Assembly: GCF_029407905.1 (NCBI RefSeq)
Contig: NC_073637.1
Span: 42,966,501 to 43,030,500 of the forward strand
Origin: Bubalus kerabau
Lineage: Eukaryota; Chordata; Mammalia; Artiodactyla; Bovidae
Direction: 5' to 3'
DNA length: 64,000 bases
Positions 23,880 through 33,972 of this stretch are shown piece by piece. The notes under the pieces were generated by a model that saw nothing but the letters and a program-made list of their open reading frames with translations, did not search any database and was not told the origin of the DNA. Made by a program: the position numbers and the translations under genes. Within the stretch, counting starts at the first letter, position 1. The number at the start of each line of letters is the position of its first letter.

Positions 23880-24138
23880 ACACCCCAATCCAGTACTCTT
23901 GCCTGGGAAAGCCCCATGGATGGAGGAGCCTGCTAGGTTTCAGTCCATGTGGTCGCTAAGAGTCAGACAGGACTGAGCGACTTCACTTTCACTTTCATGC
24001 ATTGGAGAAGGAAATGGTAACCCACTCCTGTATTCTTGCCTGGAGAATCCCAGGGACGGGGGAGCCTGGTGGACTGCTGTCTGTGGGGTCGCACAGATTT
24101 GGACATGACTGAGGTGACTTAGCAGCAGCAAGAGCAGC
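23880..24138 (+). mobile_element. Bov-A2 SINE with long TSD
   Basis: Two monomers and an AGCAGCAGCAAGAGCAGC tail. The flanks 23861-23879 and 24139-24157 match at 18 of 19 positions (ACCATAGTTCTTT is exact). Confidence 0.95.
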
Positions 24139-24161
24139 ACCATAGTTCTTTTCATTGGCAT

Positions 24162-24373
24162 GCATGAGTGTGTGCTCAGTCGTGTCCATCTTTCTGTGAC
24201 CCCATGGACCATAGAACACCAGGCTCTTCTATCCATGGGATTTTCCCAGAAGGAATATTGGAGTAGGTTGCTATGCCCTCCTCCAGGGGTTCTTCCCCAT
24301 CCAGTAATCGAACCTGCATCTCCTGTATCACCTGTATTGCAAATAGATTATTTACTGCTGAGTCACTGTGGAA
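24162..24373 (-). mobile_element. Bov-tA SINE directly after the Bov-A2
   Basis: Body GTGTGCTCAGTCGTGTCC and a degraded head. 8-bp TSD ATTGGCAT at 24154-24161 and 24374-24381, overlapping the 3' TSD of the Bov-A2. The two elements are in opposite orientation, 23 bp apart. Confidence 0.9.
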
Positions 24374-24429
24374 ATTGGCATAGAACCACCTAATTTGGAG
24401 GAAACTCCCAGTTCCCATCTTTCCCCTGG

Positions 24430-24782
24430 AGAAAAAGAGATCAGATCAAATGTCCAACATTCTGACTTTTCAGTGGGGTTGCCTGAAAGGTTAGTTTCTG
24501 TCTCCCCTGTCTCAGAGCACTGATGGGATGTGGTATTCTCCAGATGTCCAGGGGCTGCTGAGGACAAAAGAGCCCTGTGGCATGCTGCTGATCCACAGGA
24601 TGTGTGATGCAATAGACAGAGGCTATTACTGCTCAGTGGCCTCTCATTCAGGAAGAAAGAAAAGAGTGGAGCATACATTAAATGATCCAGCTTTCCATGA
24701 GTCTGCTAGAGAGACTGGCTTCTGTTTTACTTGTTTCACAGCACAGATAGGATGCTGCATGCTCTAGATGTTTGGGGGCTGA
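24430..24782. repeat. Old duplicated sequence: copy A and first half of copy B
   Basis: Copy A (about 24430-24655) and copy B (from about 24655) align throughout. GTTTCTGTCTCCCCTGTCTC near 24493 pairs with GCTTCTGTTTTACTTGTTTC near 24718. CAGATGTCCAGGGGCTG pairs with TAGATGTTTGGGGGCTG. The unit is about 225 bp; identity is moderate. Family not recognised. Confidence 0.65.
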
Positions 24783-25111
24783 TGCTATAGACTGACTATT
24801 TGTGCTCCCTTCAAATTTTTCTGTTGAAACCTAATCACCCATGTGATATTATTTGGGAGTGGGGACTTTGGGACGTGATTAGATAATGAAGATGAAGCCC
24901 TCATGAATAGCATTAGTACCCTTACAGAAGATCCTCAGAGAGGTGTTTCACAGCTTCCTTCATGTGAGGACATAACAAGAAGGTGGCCATCAATGAGCCA
25001 TGATGGTCTTCAGCAGATGTAAAATCTGCTAGTACTGCTGTCTTGAACTTACCAGCCTCCAGACACACAATCACTGGGATTTTTCCTATAGTAGCCTGAG
25101 TGGACTAAACA
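24783..25111 (+). mobile_element. MLT1-type solo LTR (ERVL-MaLR)
   Basis: Begins TGCTATAGACTGACTATTTG and ends TGAGTGGACTAAACA. Internal landmarks are GAAACCTAATCACCCATGTG, GGTGATTAG-like GACGTGATTAG, CCCTCATGAATAGCATTAG, ATGTGAGGACATAACAAGAA and CCAGCCTCCAGACAC. The block expected after CCTCCAGA (polyadenylation region) is deleted. No internal retroviral sequence. Old, diverged and non-coding. Confidence 0.85.
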
Positions 25112-25250
25112 GTGCTGAAAATAAAAACAAGCTGTGTGGCATGCTGTCATTTCAGAGAACTTGTGGACAGCACCAAAGGGACAAGAGATTACAAGTTCCT
25201 GAAAAAAAGAAAATGACACATCCCTCTAAATAGAAATTTATGGAAAAGAC
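25112..25250. repeat. Second half of duplicated copy B, beyond the MLT1
   Basis: GTGTGGCATGCTGTC here matches CTGTGGCATGCTGCTG of copy A near 24577, and GACAAGAGATTAC matches GACAGAGGCTATTAC. Copy B therefore continues across the LTR. Confidence 0.6.
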
Positions 25251-25274
25251 ACACCCATAGGAAAAATTTGAGAG

Positions 25275-25633
25275 GCTCTCAGAGCATTCCTTGGACTGCA
25301 AGGTGATCAAACCAGTCAATCCTAAAGGAAATCAACCCTGAATAGTCATTGGAAGGACTGATGTTGAAGGTGAAGCTGTAATACTTTGGCCACCTGATGC
25401 AAAGAGTCGACTCAGTGTAAAAGATCCTGACGCTGGGAAAGATTGAAGACGAAAGGGGAAGGGGGAAGCTGAGGACAAGATGACTAGATAGCATCGCCAA
25501 CTCAATGGACAGGAATTTGAGCCAATTCCAAGATATAGTGGAAGACAGAGGAACCTGGTGTGCTGCAGTCTATGGACACATAGATTTACCCACTGAGTAA
25601 GTCTCAGAGTAGGATACAACTTACCCACTGAAT
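25275..25633 (+). mobile_element. BovB LINE 3' end, old
   Basis: CCTTGGACTGCAAGGTGATC, TACTTTGGCCACCTGATGC and GAAGACAGAGGAACCTGG follow BovB order. The tail carries a local duplication: TTACCCACTGAGTAA (25586-25600) and TTACCCACTGAATAA (25621-25635). Confidence 0.88.
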
Positions 25634-25639
25634 AACAAC

Positions 25640-27975
25640 AGAATCTCTTTGGAGGTCTTTTTCTGTTCAAAGCCACTCTATAAAGACAGGAATCGATGAT
25701 TGCTTCTTTCAAATAGATGGATGGGAACACAACCTATAAGTAATAGAAAGTCAAGAAAAACTGACCCAATCAAAGAAAAAAAAAATCTGTATAAACCAAC
25801 TCAAAAGAAACAGCGATATATGAATTACCTGGCTAAGTATTCAAAATAACAGTCAAAAAGATAGTCAACAAGCTCAGGAAATCAATGACTGGAAAGAGTA
25901 AAAATTACAACAAAGAAATAGAAAATATTAAAAAGAATCAAATGGAAATTTTGGAGCTGAGGAATGTAATATTCAAACTGAAAATATCACCAGAAGAATT
26001 CTACAGCACACATTATCAAGTAAAAGAATCAGTAAATTTGAAGAGAATCATTTGTATTTATTCAGTGAGAGGAGGAAAAAAAAAATATGAAAGAGAAGAA
26101 AGCCTAAAGGACTTGTGAGATACCACCAAAAAGAGCATTTATATGCATAATGATAGTCACTGAATGAGAAGAGAGATAAAAGGGAGGAAAGTTTATTTAG
26201 GAAGGAAAAGGACACCCAGATTCAAGAAGCCTGAAACCTATTAAATAGGACAAAACCAAATAAGTACTCATTGGTAAATATATATAAAGAAATCAAATTT
26301 TCAAAAGTCAAAAACAAAAAGAAAATTTTAAAAACAATAAAAGGAAAGTAGTTCATCATACAGAAAAGAACTTCCATAAATGGAATTCTTAACAGAAACC
26401 TTGCAGGCCGAAAAGGAGTGGTGTGATACATTCAAAATGTTGGAAAAAGAAAACAAAGAAACTAACAACTAAGAATGCTAGATTCAGCAACTCTCCTTCA
26501 AAAACGAAGGTGAGATGAAGACTTTTCCAGATAAAAGGATATGAAGAAGTTTATCACTAGATCTGCCTTATAAGAAATGCTAAACAGAGTCTTTTGAATT
26601 GAAAAATAAACATTTTTAAACAGCAAAAAAAAGTCTGTGAAAATAAAGCTTACTTTTGAAGGTAGGTATATAGACAAATACAGAATAATGTCCTACTCTT
26701 ATGGCATTTGCATAAATATCTTTTCATTCTGATATAGAAATTAAAAGATAAAGGTATAAAAATAACCATAACTGTAAAAATATGTTAGTGGATACATGAC
26801 ATAATTTATGTCAATAACATAAAGTGTGTCAGGGAGAGAAGTAACAGTTTTCATAGGCTGCATAAATTAAAAGCAAACAAAAAAACAGTGTCCAGTATTT
26901 ACTGTCTACAAGTGATTTACTTTAGATTTAAGGACATACATGGGCTGAGAGTGAAAGGATATTCTAAACAAATGGTAATCAAAAGAGTAGGGATTGCCTT
27001 ACTTACATTAGACAAAATCAGTTTTAAGTAAAAACTCTGACAAGACAAAGTACATTACATAATGATAAAAGGGTCAATTCACCAGCAAGATAAAGCAATT
27101 ATATATGTATCCAACATCAGAAACCAGCCAAATATACAAAGGCAATATTAATAGAACTGAAGAGAAAAAGAGATGGCAATAAAATAATGAGAGATTTCAA
27201 TATCCCATTTTCAATAATGGATAGAATGTCTAGACCAAAGATCAGTAATTATATTAAAGATTCAAATAACACTGTAGACCTAATGATTTTAATAGATATA
27301 TACATGACCTTCTATCCAACCGCAGCATAATTCTCAAGCACACACAGGATGTTCTCCAACATAGACCACATGTTTGGTAACAAAACAAGTGTTAACAAAG
27401 TTAAGATTATTGAGAAAATAATACCAAATATCTTCTTAACAACAACTGAATAAAACTAGAAACAACAGCATACATAAAACTGGATAACTTACAAGTATGC
27501 AAAAATAAACAATGCAGGTTTGAATAATCAATCAAAGTCAGAAGTATAATTACAAAATATCTTCAGATAAATAAAAATGAATACACAGCACAGTAAAACT
27601 TAGAGAGTGCCACAAAAACAGTACTATGAAGGAAGTTTATAGCAATAACTCTCTACATTAATAAAGAAAGATTTCAAATAAACAACCAAAGGAAATACAT
27701 AAATATACCTCTAAAGGAACCAAAAAAAGAGGAAAGCAAGCCCAAAGTAATCAGAAGAAAGAAAATAATAAGTACTACAGCACAAATCAATGAGACAAAG
27801 ACTAAAAAACAAAACAATAAATAAAAACAAGTGAAACTAAGTTACTTTTTTGAAATGTTCAACAAAATTGACAAAACTTGAGCTTGATTAAGAAAAGATA
27901 TATGAATCAAGTAAACTAAATCATAAAGAGGAGACATTGTAACTAATGATAAAGAAATTTCAAAAAGGTCAAAGA
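25640..27975 (+). mobile_element. Decayed L1M: ORF1, inter-ORF region and start of ORF2
   Basis: Mammalian L1 landmarks in order. An ORF1-like N-terminal and coiled-coil region spans about 25680-26120, with a 77-codon remnant at 25885-26118 rich in Lys, Glu and Ile. GAAACCTTGCAGGCC and CTCCTTCAAAAACGAAGGTG follow at 26394-26512. The endonuclease part of ORF2 runs from about 26930 (TTTAAGGACATACATGGGCT; GGGTCAATTCACCAGC). Stops and indels throughout; not functional. The element is interrupted at 27976 and 28581 and continues to 30440. Confidence 0.85.
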
Positions 27976-28425
27976 TGTGGTGGATGAAACTGGAGCCTAT
28001 TATACAGAGTGAAGTAAGTCAGAAATAAAAACACCAATACAGTATACTAATGCAAATATATGGAATTTAGAAAGATGGTAATGATAACCCTATATGTGAG
28101 ACAACAAAAGAGACACAAATGTATAGAACAGTCTTTTGGACTCTGTGGAAGAGGGAGAGGGGGGAATGATTTGAGAGAATAGTAGTGAAACATGTATATT
28201 ATCATATGTGAAACAGATCACCAGTCCAGGTTCAATGCATGAGACAGGGTGCTCAGGGCTGGTGCACTGGGATGACCCTGAGGGATGGGATGGGGAGGGA
28301 GGTGGGTGAGGGGTTCAGGATGGGGGACACATGTACACCCATGGCTGACTCATGTCAATGTATGGCAAAAACCACGACAATATTGTAAAGTAATTAGCCT
28401 CCAATTAAAATAAATAATTTTTTTA
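27976..28425 (+). mobile_element. Ruminant L1 (L1_BT-type) 3' end nested in L1M
   Basis: From GTGGTGGATGAAACTGGAGC through CAGTCTTTTGGACTCTGTGG, a G-rich GGGATGGGGAGGGAGGTGGG block and GACACATGTACACCCATGG to AATATTGTAAAGTAATTAG and an A/T tail. TSD 13 of 14: AAAAAGGTCAAAGA (27962-27975) and AAAAAGGTAAAAGA (28426-28439). A second copy of the same 3' end lies at 46573-46775. Confidence 0.92.
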
Positions 28426-28580
28426 AAAAAGGTAAAAGAGACAATTATGAACAATTATATATCAAAACATTGCATGGCATAGAATAAATGGAAAATTCCT
28501 AGAGATATACAACCTAATAAGATCATATCATGAAGAAACAGAAAATGTGATTGAATGCATAATTAACACCCTCCCAAATG
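28426..28580 (+). mobile_element. L1M ORF2, continuing
   Basis: ACAATTATGAACAATTATAT and CATGAAGAAACAGAAAATGTG continue ORF2 after the nested L1 and stop at ACCCTCCCAAATG. Confidence 0.85.
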
Positions 28581-28752
28581 TTCTACTGGACATTTTCTAT
28601 GGGCATAAAGTTTAAGTTAAACAAGATGAGGAAGTTCTGAAGATCTGCTGTATAGTACTGTGCCTATGATAAACAACAAATAGTATACATTTATAATTTT
28701 GTTGAGAGTAGATCTCATATTAAGTATTCATACCACAAGAAACACTATAAAA
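28581..28752 (+). mobile_element. L1MA/L1MB-type 3' UTR inserted in L1M
   Basis: GGGCATAAAGTTTAAGTTAA, TTCTGAAGATCTGCTGTATA, TAGTACTGTGCCTATGA and GTAGATCTCATATTAAGTAT/TCATACCAC are L1 3'-UTR sequence, not ORF2. They lie between two ORF2 segments that are close together in an intact L1. Confidence 0.75.
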
Positions 28753-30440
28753 AATTAACTTCATTTCTTCTCATACTCTTTCAAAAAAGTTAAGTGAAGG
28801 GAACATATCCAAACTCATTTTATGAGGCCAGCATTAACCTGATATCAAAGCTAGAAAAAGGCACCAGAAGAAAAAAAAATCTACAGACCAATATCCATAA
28901 AATTGATGCAAAAATTCTCAACAAAATACCAGAAAAAATAATTTAGCAGAACATTAAAGAATTCTATACCATATGAGATTTATGCAATGGGATGCAAAGG
29001 TGGTTCAACATACGAAAATCAATCAATGTGATGCACCACATTAATAGAATGAAGAATATAAAATCACATGATGATCTCAGTAGATGCAAAAAAAAAAAAT
29101 TTGATAAAATTAAACACTCTTTTATGTTAAAGGCACCCAACAACTTGGAATAAAAGAAAATCACCTCAACATCACAAAGGCCATAAATAAAAAGCCAGCA
29201 GTTAACATCACATGAATGGTGAAAAAATGGAAACGTTTCCTCTAAGACAAGAAATTAGGTATGGATGCTGACTCTTTCCACTTCTATTCAACATATTACT
29301 AGAAGTCCTAGCCAAAACAATTAGGTAAGAAAAAAAAATTCAAAACAGAAAGGATGATATAAAATTATCTCTGTTTGCAGATGACATGATCTTATTTGTA
29401 TCAAGACTCCCAAAACACACACATACACAAACCTATTAGAACCAATAGGTAAATTCAGTAAAACTGCAGGAAAAAATACTACCACCCCCAAACTAGTGGC
29501 ATTTCTAACACTAACAATGAATAATCTTGAAAAGAAAGTTAAGAAAACAATCACATTTGCAATAGTAAAAAAAATAAAATAAAATACTTAGAATAAGCTA
29601 AATAAGAGGTAAAATATTTATAAACTGAAAACTGTAAAACACTTAAAAAATTGAAGACACAAAAAATGAAAACTTTACCCCATATTCATGAATGGAAGAA
29701 TTAATATTGTTAAAATATCCATACCACTCAAAGCCATCTATAGATTCAATGTAATCCTTATCAAAATCCTATCACAATGACATTTGTTTTTCTGCAGTAA
29801 TAGATAAAGCAGCCCTAAAAGTCACATGAAAGCACAAAGGAATCCAAATAGACATGTAATCCTGAGAAAAGAAAAAAAAAAAGAGATAACATATGAGGCG
29901 TCACGTTTCCTGATTTAAAGCATATTTTACAGAGCTGCAATAATCAAAACAGTATCGTACCACAATAAAAACAGACATATGGACTAATGGCACAGTGCAG
30001 GGTGCCCGGAAATAAGTGCAAACGTATATAGTCAATTGAACTTCTACAAAGGCATCAAGTATACATGATGGGGAAAGGATAGTCACTTTAACAAATGGCT
30101 TTGGAAAAACTGGATATCCACTTACAAAAAAATGAAAGTGAATGTTTATCTTATACCATATACAAAAATCAATTTTGAAAGGATTTAGGGCTTAAATATA
30201 CTTTAAACATTACCTGAAACTGTAAAACTCCTAGAAGAAAATATAGGTGAAAATTTCATGGCATTAAATCTTGGCAATTACTTCTTAGATAAGACACTAA
30301 AACCATAGGCAATAAAAACAAAAATAAACAAGTGGGACTAAATAAACCTAAAATCTTCTGCACACCAAAAGGGGAAATCAACAGAGTGAAAAAGCAACCT
30401 ACAAAATGGAAGGAAATATTTCTAACCATACATCTGATAG
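28753..30440 (+). mobile_element. L1M ORF2: reverse transcriptase to C-terminus, decayed
   Basis: ACTTCATTTCTTCTCATACTC, CTACAGACCAATATCC and GAAAATCAATCAATGTGATG follow L1 ORF2. The catalytic FADD is still readable at 29374-29385 (TTTGCAGATGAC). The C-terminal region (ACAGAGCTGCAATAATCAAA; AAATCTTCTGCACACC) reaches 30437. Many stops, so inactive. The L1 3' end is missing: the sequence stops where the Bov-tA begins and does not resume after it. Confidence 0.88.
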
Positions 30441-30618
30441 GGCTTCCCCGATAGCTCGGATGGTAAAGAATCCACCTGCTATGAGGGATTGCTGGGTTCA
30501 GTCCCTGGGTTGGAAAGATCCCCTGGAGGAGGGCATGGCAACACACTCTAGTATACTTGCCTTGAGAATCCCCATGGACAGAGGAACCTGGTGAGCTACA
30601 GTCCATGGGATCACATGT
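30441..30618 (+). mobile_element. Bov-tA SINE at the broken end of L1M
   Basis: GGGCTTCCCCGATAGCTCGG head to CATGGGATCACATG. No TSD found, and L1 sequence does not continue to the right, so a deletion probably removed the 3' flank. Confidence 0.93.
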
Positions 30619-30789
30619 GTAGTTGGGAACCAAATGTATAGGTTTTAGAAAAATTAATCTTTTTAACATATCTATTACAAAAAATAGTTTTGTGGAATAA
30701 AACTTTAGAATATTAACTAAGTGCTGAAGGTCTGAGTTCTTTGTTTTAGTATATGCATATTCTATCTATTAAAATAAGAACCTAGTTAG

Positions 30790-30961
30790 AGACTTCCAGG
30801 ATGGTCCAGTGGCTAAGACTCCATGAGCCCAATACAAGGGCCTAGGTTTGATCCTTGATCAGGGAACTAGATCCCACATGCCACAACTAAAAATCCTGTA
30901 TGCTGCAACTGAGAACCAGTACAGTCAAATAAGTAAAAATTAAATATTTTAAAAATTGAAC
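30790..30961 (+). mobile_element. CHR-2 SINE (cetartiodactyl, tRNA-derived)
   Basis: GACTTCCAGGATGGTCCAGT/GGCTAAGACTCC head, GATCAGGGAACTAGATCCCA core, CATGCCACAACTAAAAATCC and an AAATAAGTAAAAATTAAA tail. Flanks 30772-30789 and 30962-30979 match at 15 of 18, a decayed TSD. Confidence 0.9.
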
Positions 30962-30979
30962 AAATAAGAACTCGGTTAG

Positions 30980-33844
30980 TATATCAGAATTTCTGCCCCT
31001 ATGGCCATGTATTATCTTTTACCCCTGCTGCTTCTCCTGCTTGGAGTGTTTTGTCTTCTCTCCCACTCCATATTCTTCAGCAAAAGGAAAAGTCCTTGGG
31101 CTTATTTTCACCGTCCCTGATTCCAAACCACATTTCCACTCCCAGTTTGGTAGTCTTGATGGGCAGTCATATTCCAACCTCTTTTCTGTCCCTCTTTTTA
31201 GAGACTAGAGTTGTGTAATATTCTTCTGGATAAAGTCACTTTTAACTATATACTTTAACTTTCCTTAGTGCTTTGTGTATTGCCAGAATCACAATTTGCA
31301 AAAAGTTATGACATCTTTTTCCCTCAATCTCCTACAATGCAAGAAATCAGCATTTGATATGCTGTGTGTATGTGTGTGTGTGGTGCAATGTGGACAATCA
31401 GAGAAGTACAGCAGACACAGATCTTGATAAACTGCAACATGCTGCTCTCAAATTCTTAAACATCCTACTTCTTTTTCATAGGAATTTGCAATACATTTCT
31501 GATGCTGTCAATGAAAATCGAAATATTTTCCATTCAGAGTTTATTGTTTAAAGTTTTAAGTAGTAAGAAGATACACTGATTTATAGATTTTATTAACAAT
31601 TGAAAATTTTGACACAGTCGTAATCAGATGGTGCTTTCATCAGAAGTAGGCACAATTTGCAATATTAAAACTGGAGTGACCTTAAAACCCCTTCCTTTCA
31701 CTACATTCGCCAAACGCTGCCAGATATTCCTTGAGTATATCAAGGAATAGGGAAACAGGAAACATACTACCTCTAGCTCCTTGAGAATACAAAAATATAG
31801 TAATTGGCTTTGCATTTTTCAGCAGCAGGAATATGTGATTCAATGCAAGAAATTCCAAATAGCTTTGATTGCAACATCCAAATGAGTTAGTCTGTTGGGA
31901 ACAACCATCTGCCTGAGTGACACATGGTAAAATCAAGCTGTGAAAACGTAGGGAGCCCTCTTGACAACAAAAGCAGGAGACCTAGACTTTTTAACTTTTT
32001 ACCTGTTCTGAAAACTAGAAAAGGGTTGTTGGTTTGCTTCAAAGGCAGAAGAATACTGTGTGAATATATCCTCTGTCTCAATAATCCAAGCAGAAGAAAA
32101 ATCCTGATTGAAAGATATGGATAGAAAGAAAAATGGGAAGAATCAATCCTGAGTCTGATTGAAAATGACTAAAAAGGAGGGAATGTGAAAATATTTCTCA
32201 GTGAAGCTGGGATAATGGTAACAGAGTCTAGTATGGTCCAAGCATTCATACTGAGGATTTCAACCTTACGTATTGAAAAATATCTATAGGTATTTAAAGA
32301 GACAATCACAAATATGGGAATAAATACTCAATGGTACTTTAAAATTCTTTAATTAAAAGAACATTGTGTTTATTGCTTAAAATTTGGAAATGTTTTCTTT
32401 CTAACCAACTGGAAAGACCATGTTTATCAGTTGCCACCGTACAGTGTCACAGGCAAAGCAATTCATTGTAAAGAATTTGTTATTCCACACACATAGGATT
32501 TGTGTACATTGCAGTAATTTGGATAACAACTGTTAGTGACAACCTTTATTTTCTACTGATAAATCACAAAATGCCCAAGCTTGTACATGTTCTGAGGAAA
32601 AACACAACTTAATCATCAACAATTTATAGGTGTATGCAGATAGCCAATGACTAAATGTGCATGTTAAACACCCTTCTTGATTTTTTATCTCATATCTCTT
32701 TCTTTGAGCCCCATTCTGTTTTCACCCCTCCTAGTTATGATCCATGTTGTAATCACAACTACCTAAATACAAGTCTTAATTTACTTATTAACACATTCTT
32801 AGCACATTTTCCGTGCACCATATGCCTACAGGCGGCTCCTATTGTTTTTTACCATCTGGGCTGCTGAATTTCAGAGTCTTTCCTTTCCTCTCTTTTTAAG
32901 AAAACTTGAGCTATCTTTTAAAGGCAATGAACTTAGAACATCACTGGATATGCCACCAGCTGCTTTGTTTCCTCTTTGGGCTTTTGCCCTACATGAGACT
33001 TGTGCATTATTAAAGCACTGTTTATGACAAAGCATGGATTAAACATGTTCCGGATGATTTTGAAAAATTGGAATTTTAAAACAGTATTAAAAGGCAAAGT
33101 ATAATTTAAGAATTAAAGCTAGTTACATGGAGCATATGGCTTTGTGAGAAAAAGGGCCTCAAAAATTTTAGATAGTTAATGTGAATTCTACAGTTCTTCA
33201 TCAGCCTCCTTGTATGTCCATCAAAATATTTAGAAGGTTTGGTGAAACAGCCTGCCAAAACATTCCCTAGGATGAAGCTGAAATTAACCACCCAAATGGT
33301 GCTTCTAGTCTAGATCAGGTTTTACAGGTCATTGGCTACAGGCAGGGAAAACTAACTGAGGGCCCATCATCACCATCATTTAAAAAACAAATGAGCAAAG
33401 AACACAACAAAACACATAAAAAGTTTTATTGTCTCAAATCTAGAATAAATAATCATGAATATCAAAATTCTTACATTCCCATGAATTGCTTCTAACCAAG
33501 CTAAGGCATACTGTGTTTGCATCGGAAAGACTGGACTTGTCCAACTCCTATTAGAGGGAGAGATGCATCCAGTGCTCACAGCAGGCAACTGTCCAAGCTA
33601 TTGTGGTTTAGCAAGGACGTGCAGCAGCCCCACCTCTCTTATTGCTGTTTGAAAAATGTAGGGTGACAACTATACCTTCTCCACCCATTTTGAGTCACTT
33701 AAAAAACATATTTTGTGAACTTTTACATTTTTTAACATTGCTTCATATAAACCCACACTCCTGACAACTCCCAAGGTAGAGTATTTCTCATTTCTATACT
33801 TCTGCATACCTAACTGATACTGTATATCTTTGTTTAGAAGCTAT
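30980..33844. other. Single-copy DNA, no gene seen
   Basis: Apart from the (TG)n at 31363-31384 no repeat family is recognised over 2.9 kb. Frames of 60-84 codons (for example 31682-31936 on the minus strand) show nothing recognisable. Confidence 0.55.
31363..31384. repeat. (TG)n microsatellite
   Basis: TG dinucleotides with one TA interruption. Confidence 0.9.
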
Positions 33845-33972
33845 GGCTTCTATTAAATTTAATTACTTACCCCTGTGGCTTTAAATTGAGGGTGGCTATA
33901 AAACAAAGACGGCTTCTATTAAATTTAATTACTTTCCCCTGCGGCTTGCACAGGACGGGTGGCTTCTATTAA
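33845..33972. repeat. Short dispersed direct repeats, three copies
   Basis: GGCTTCTATTAAATTTAATT plus following ACTTNCCCCTGYGGCTT occurs at 33845-33882 and 33911-33946 (66-bp spacing). Its first 14 bases or so recur at 33961. Confidence 0.9.
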
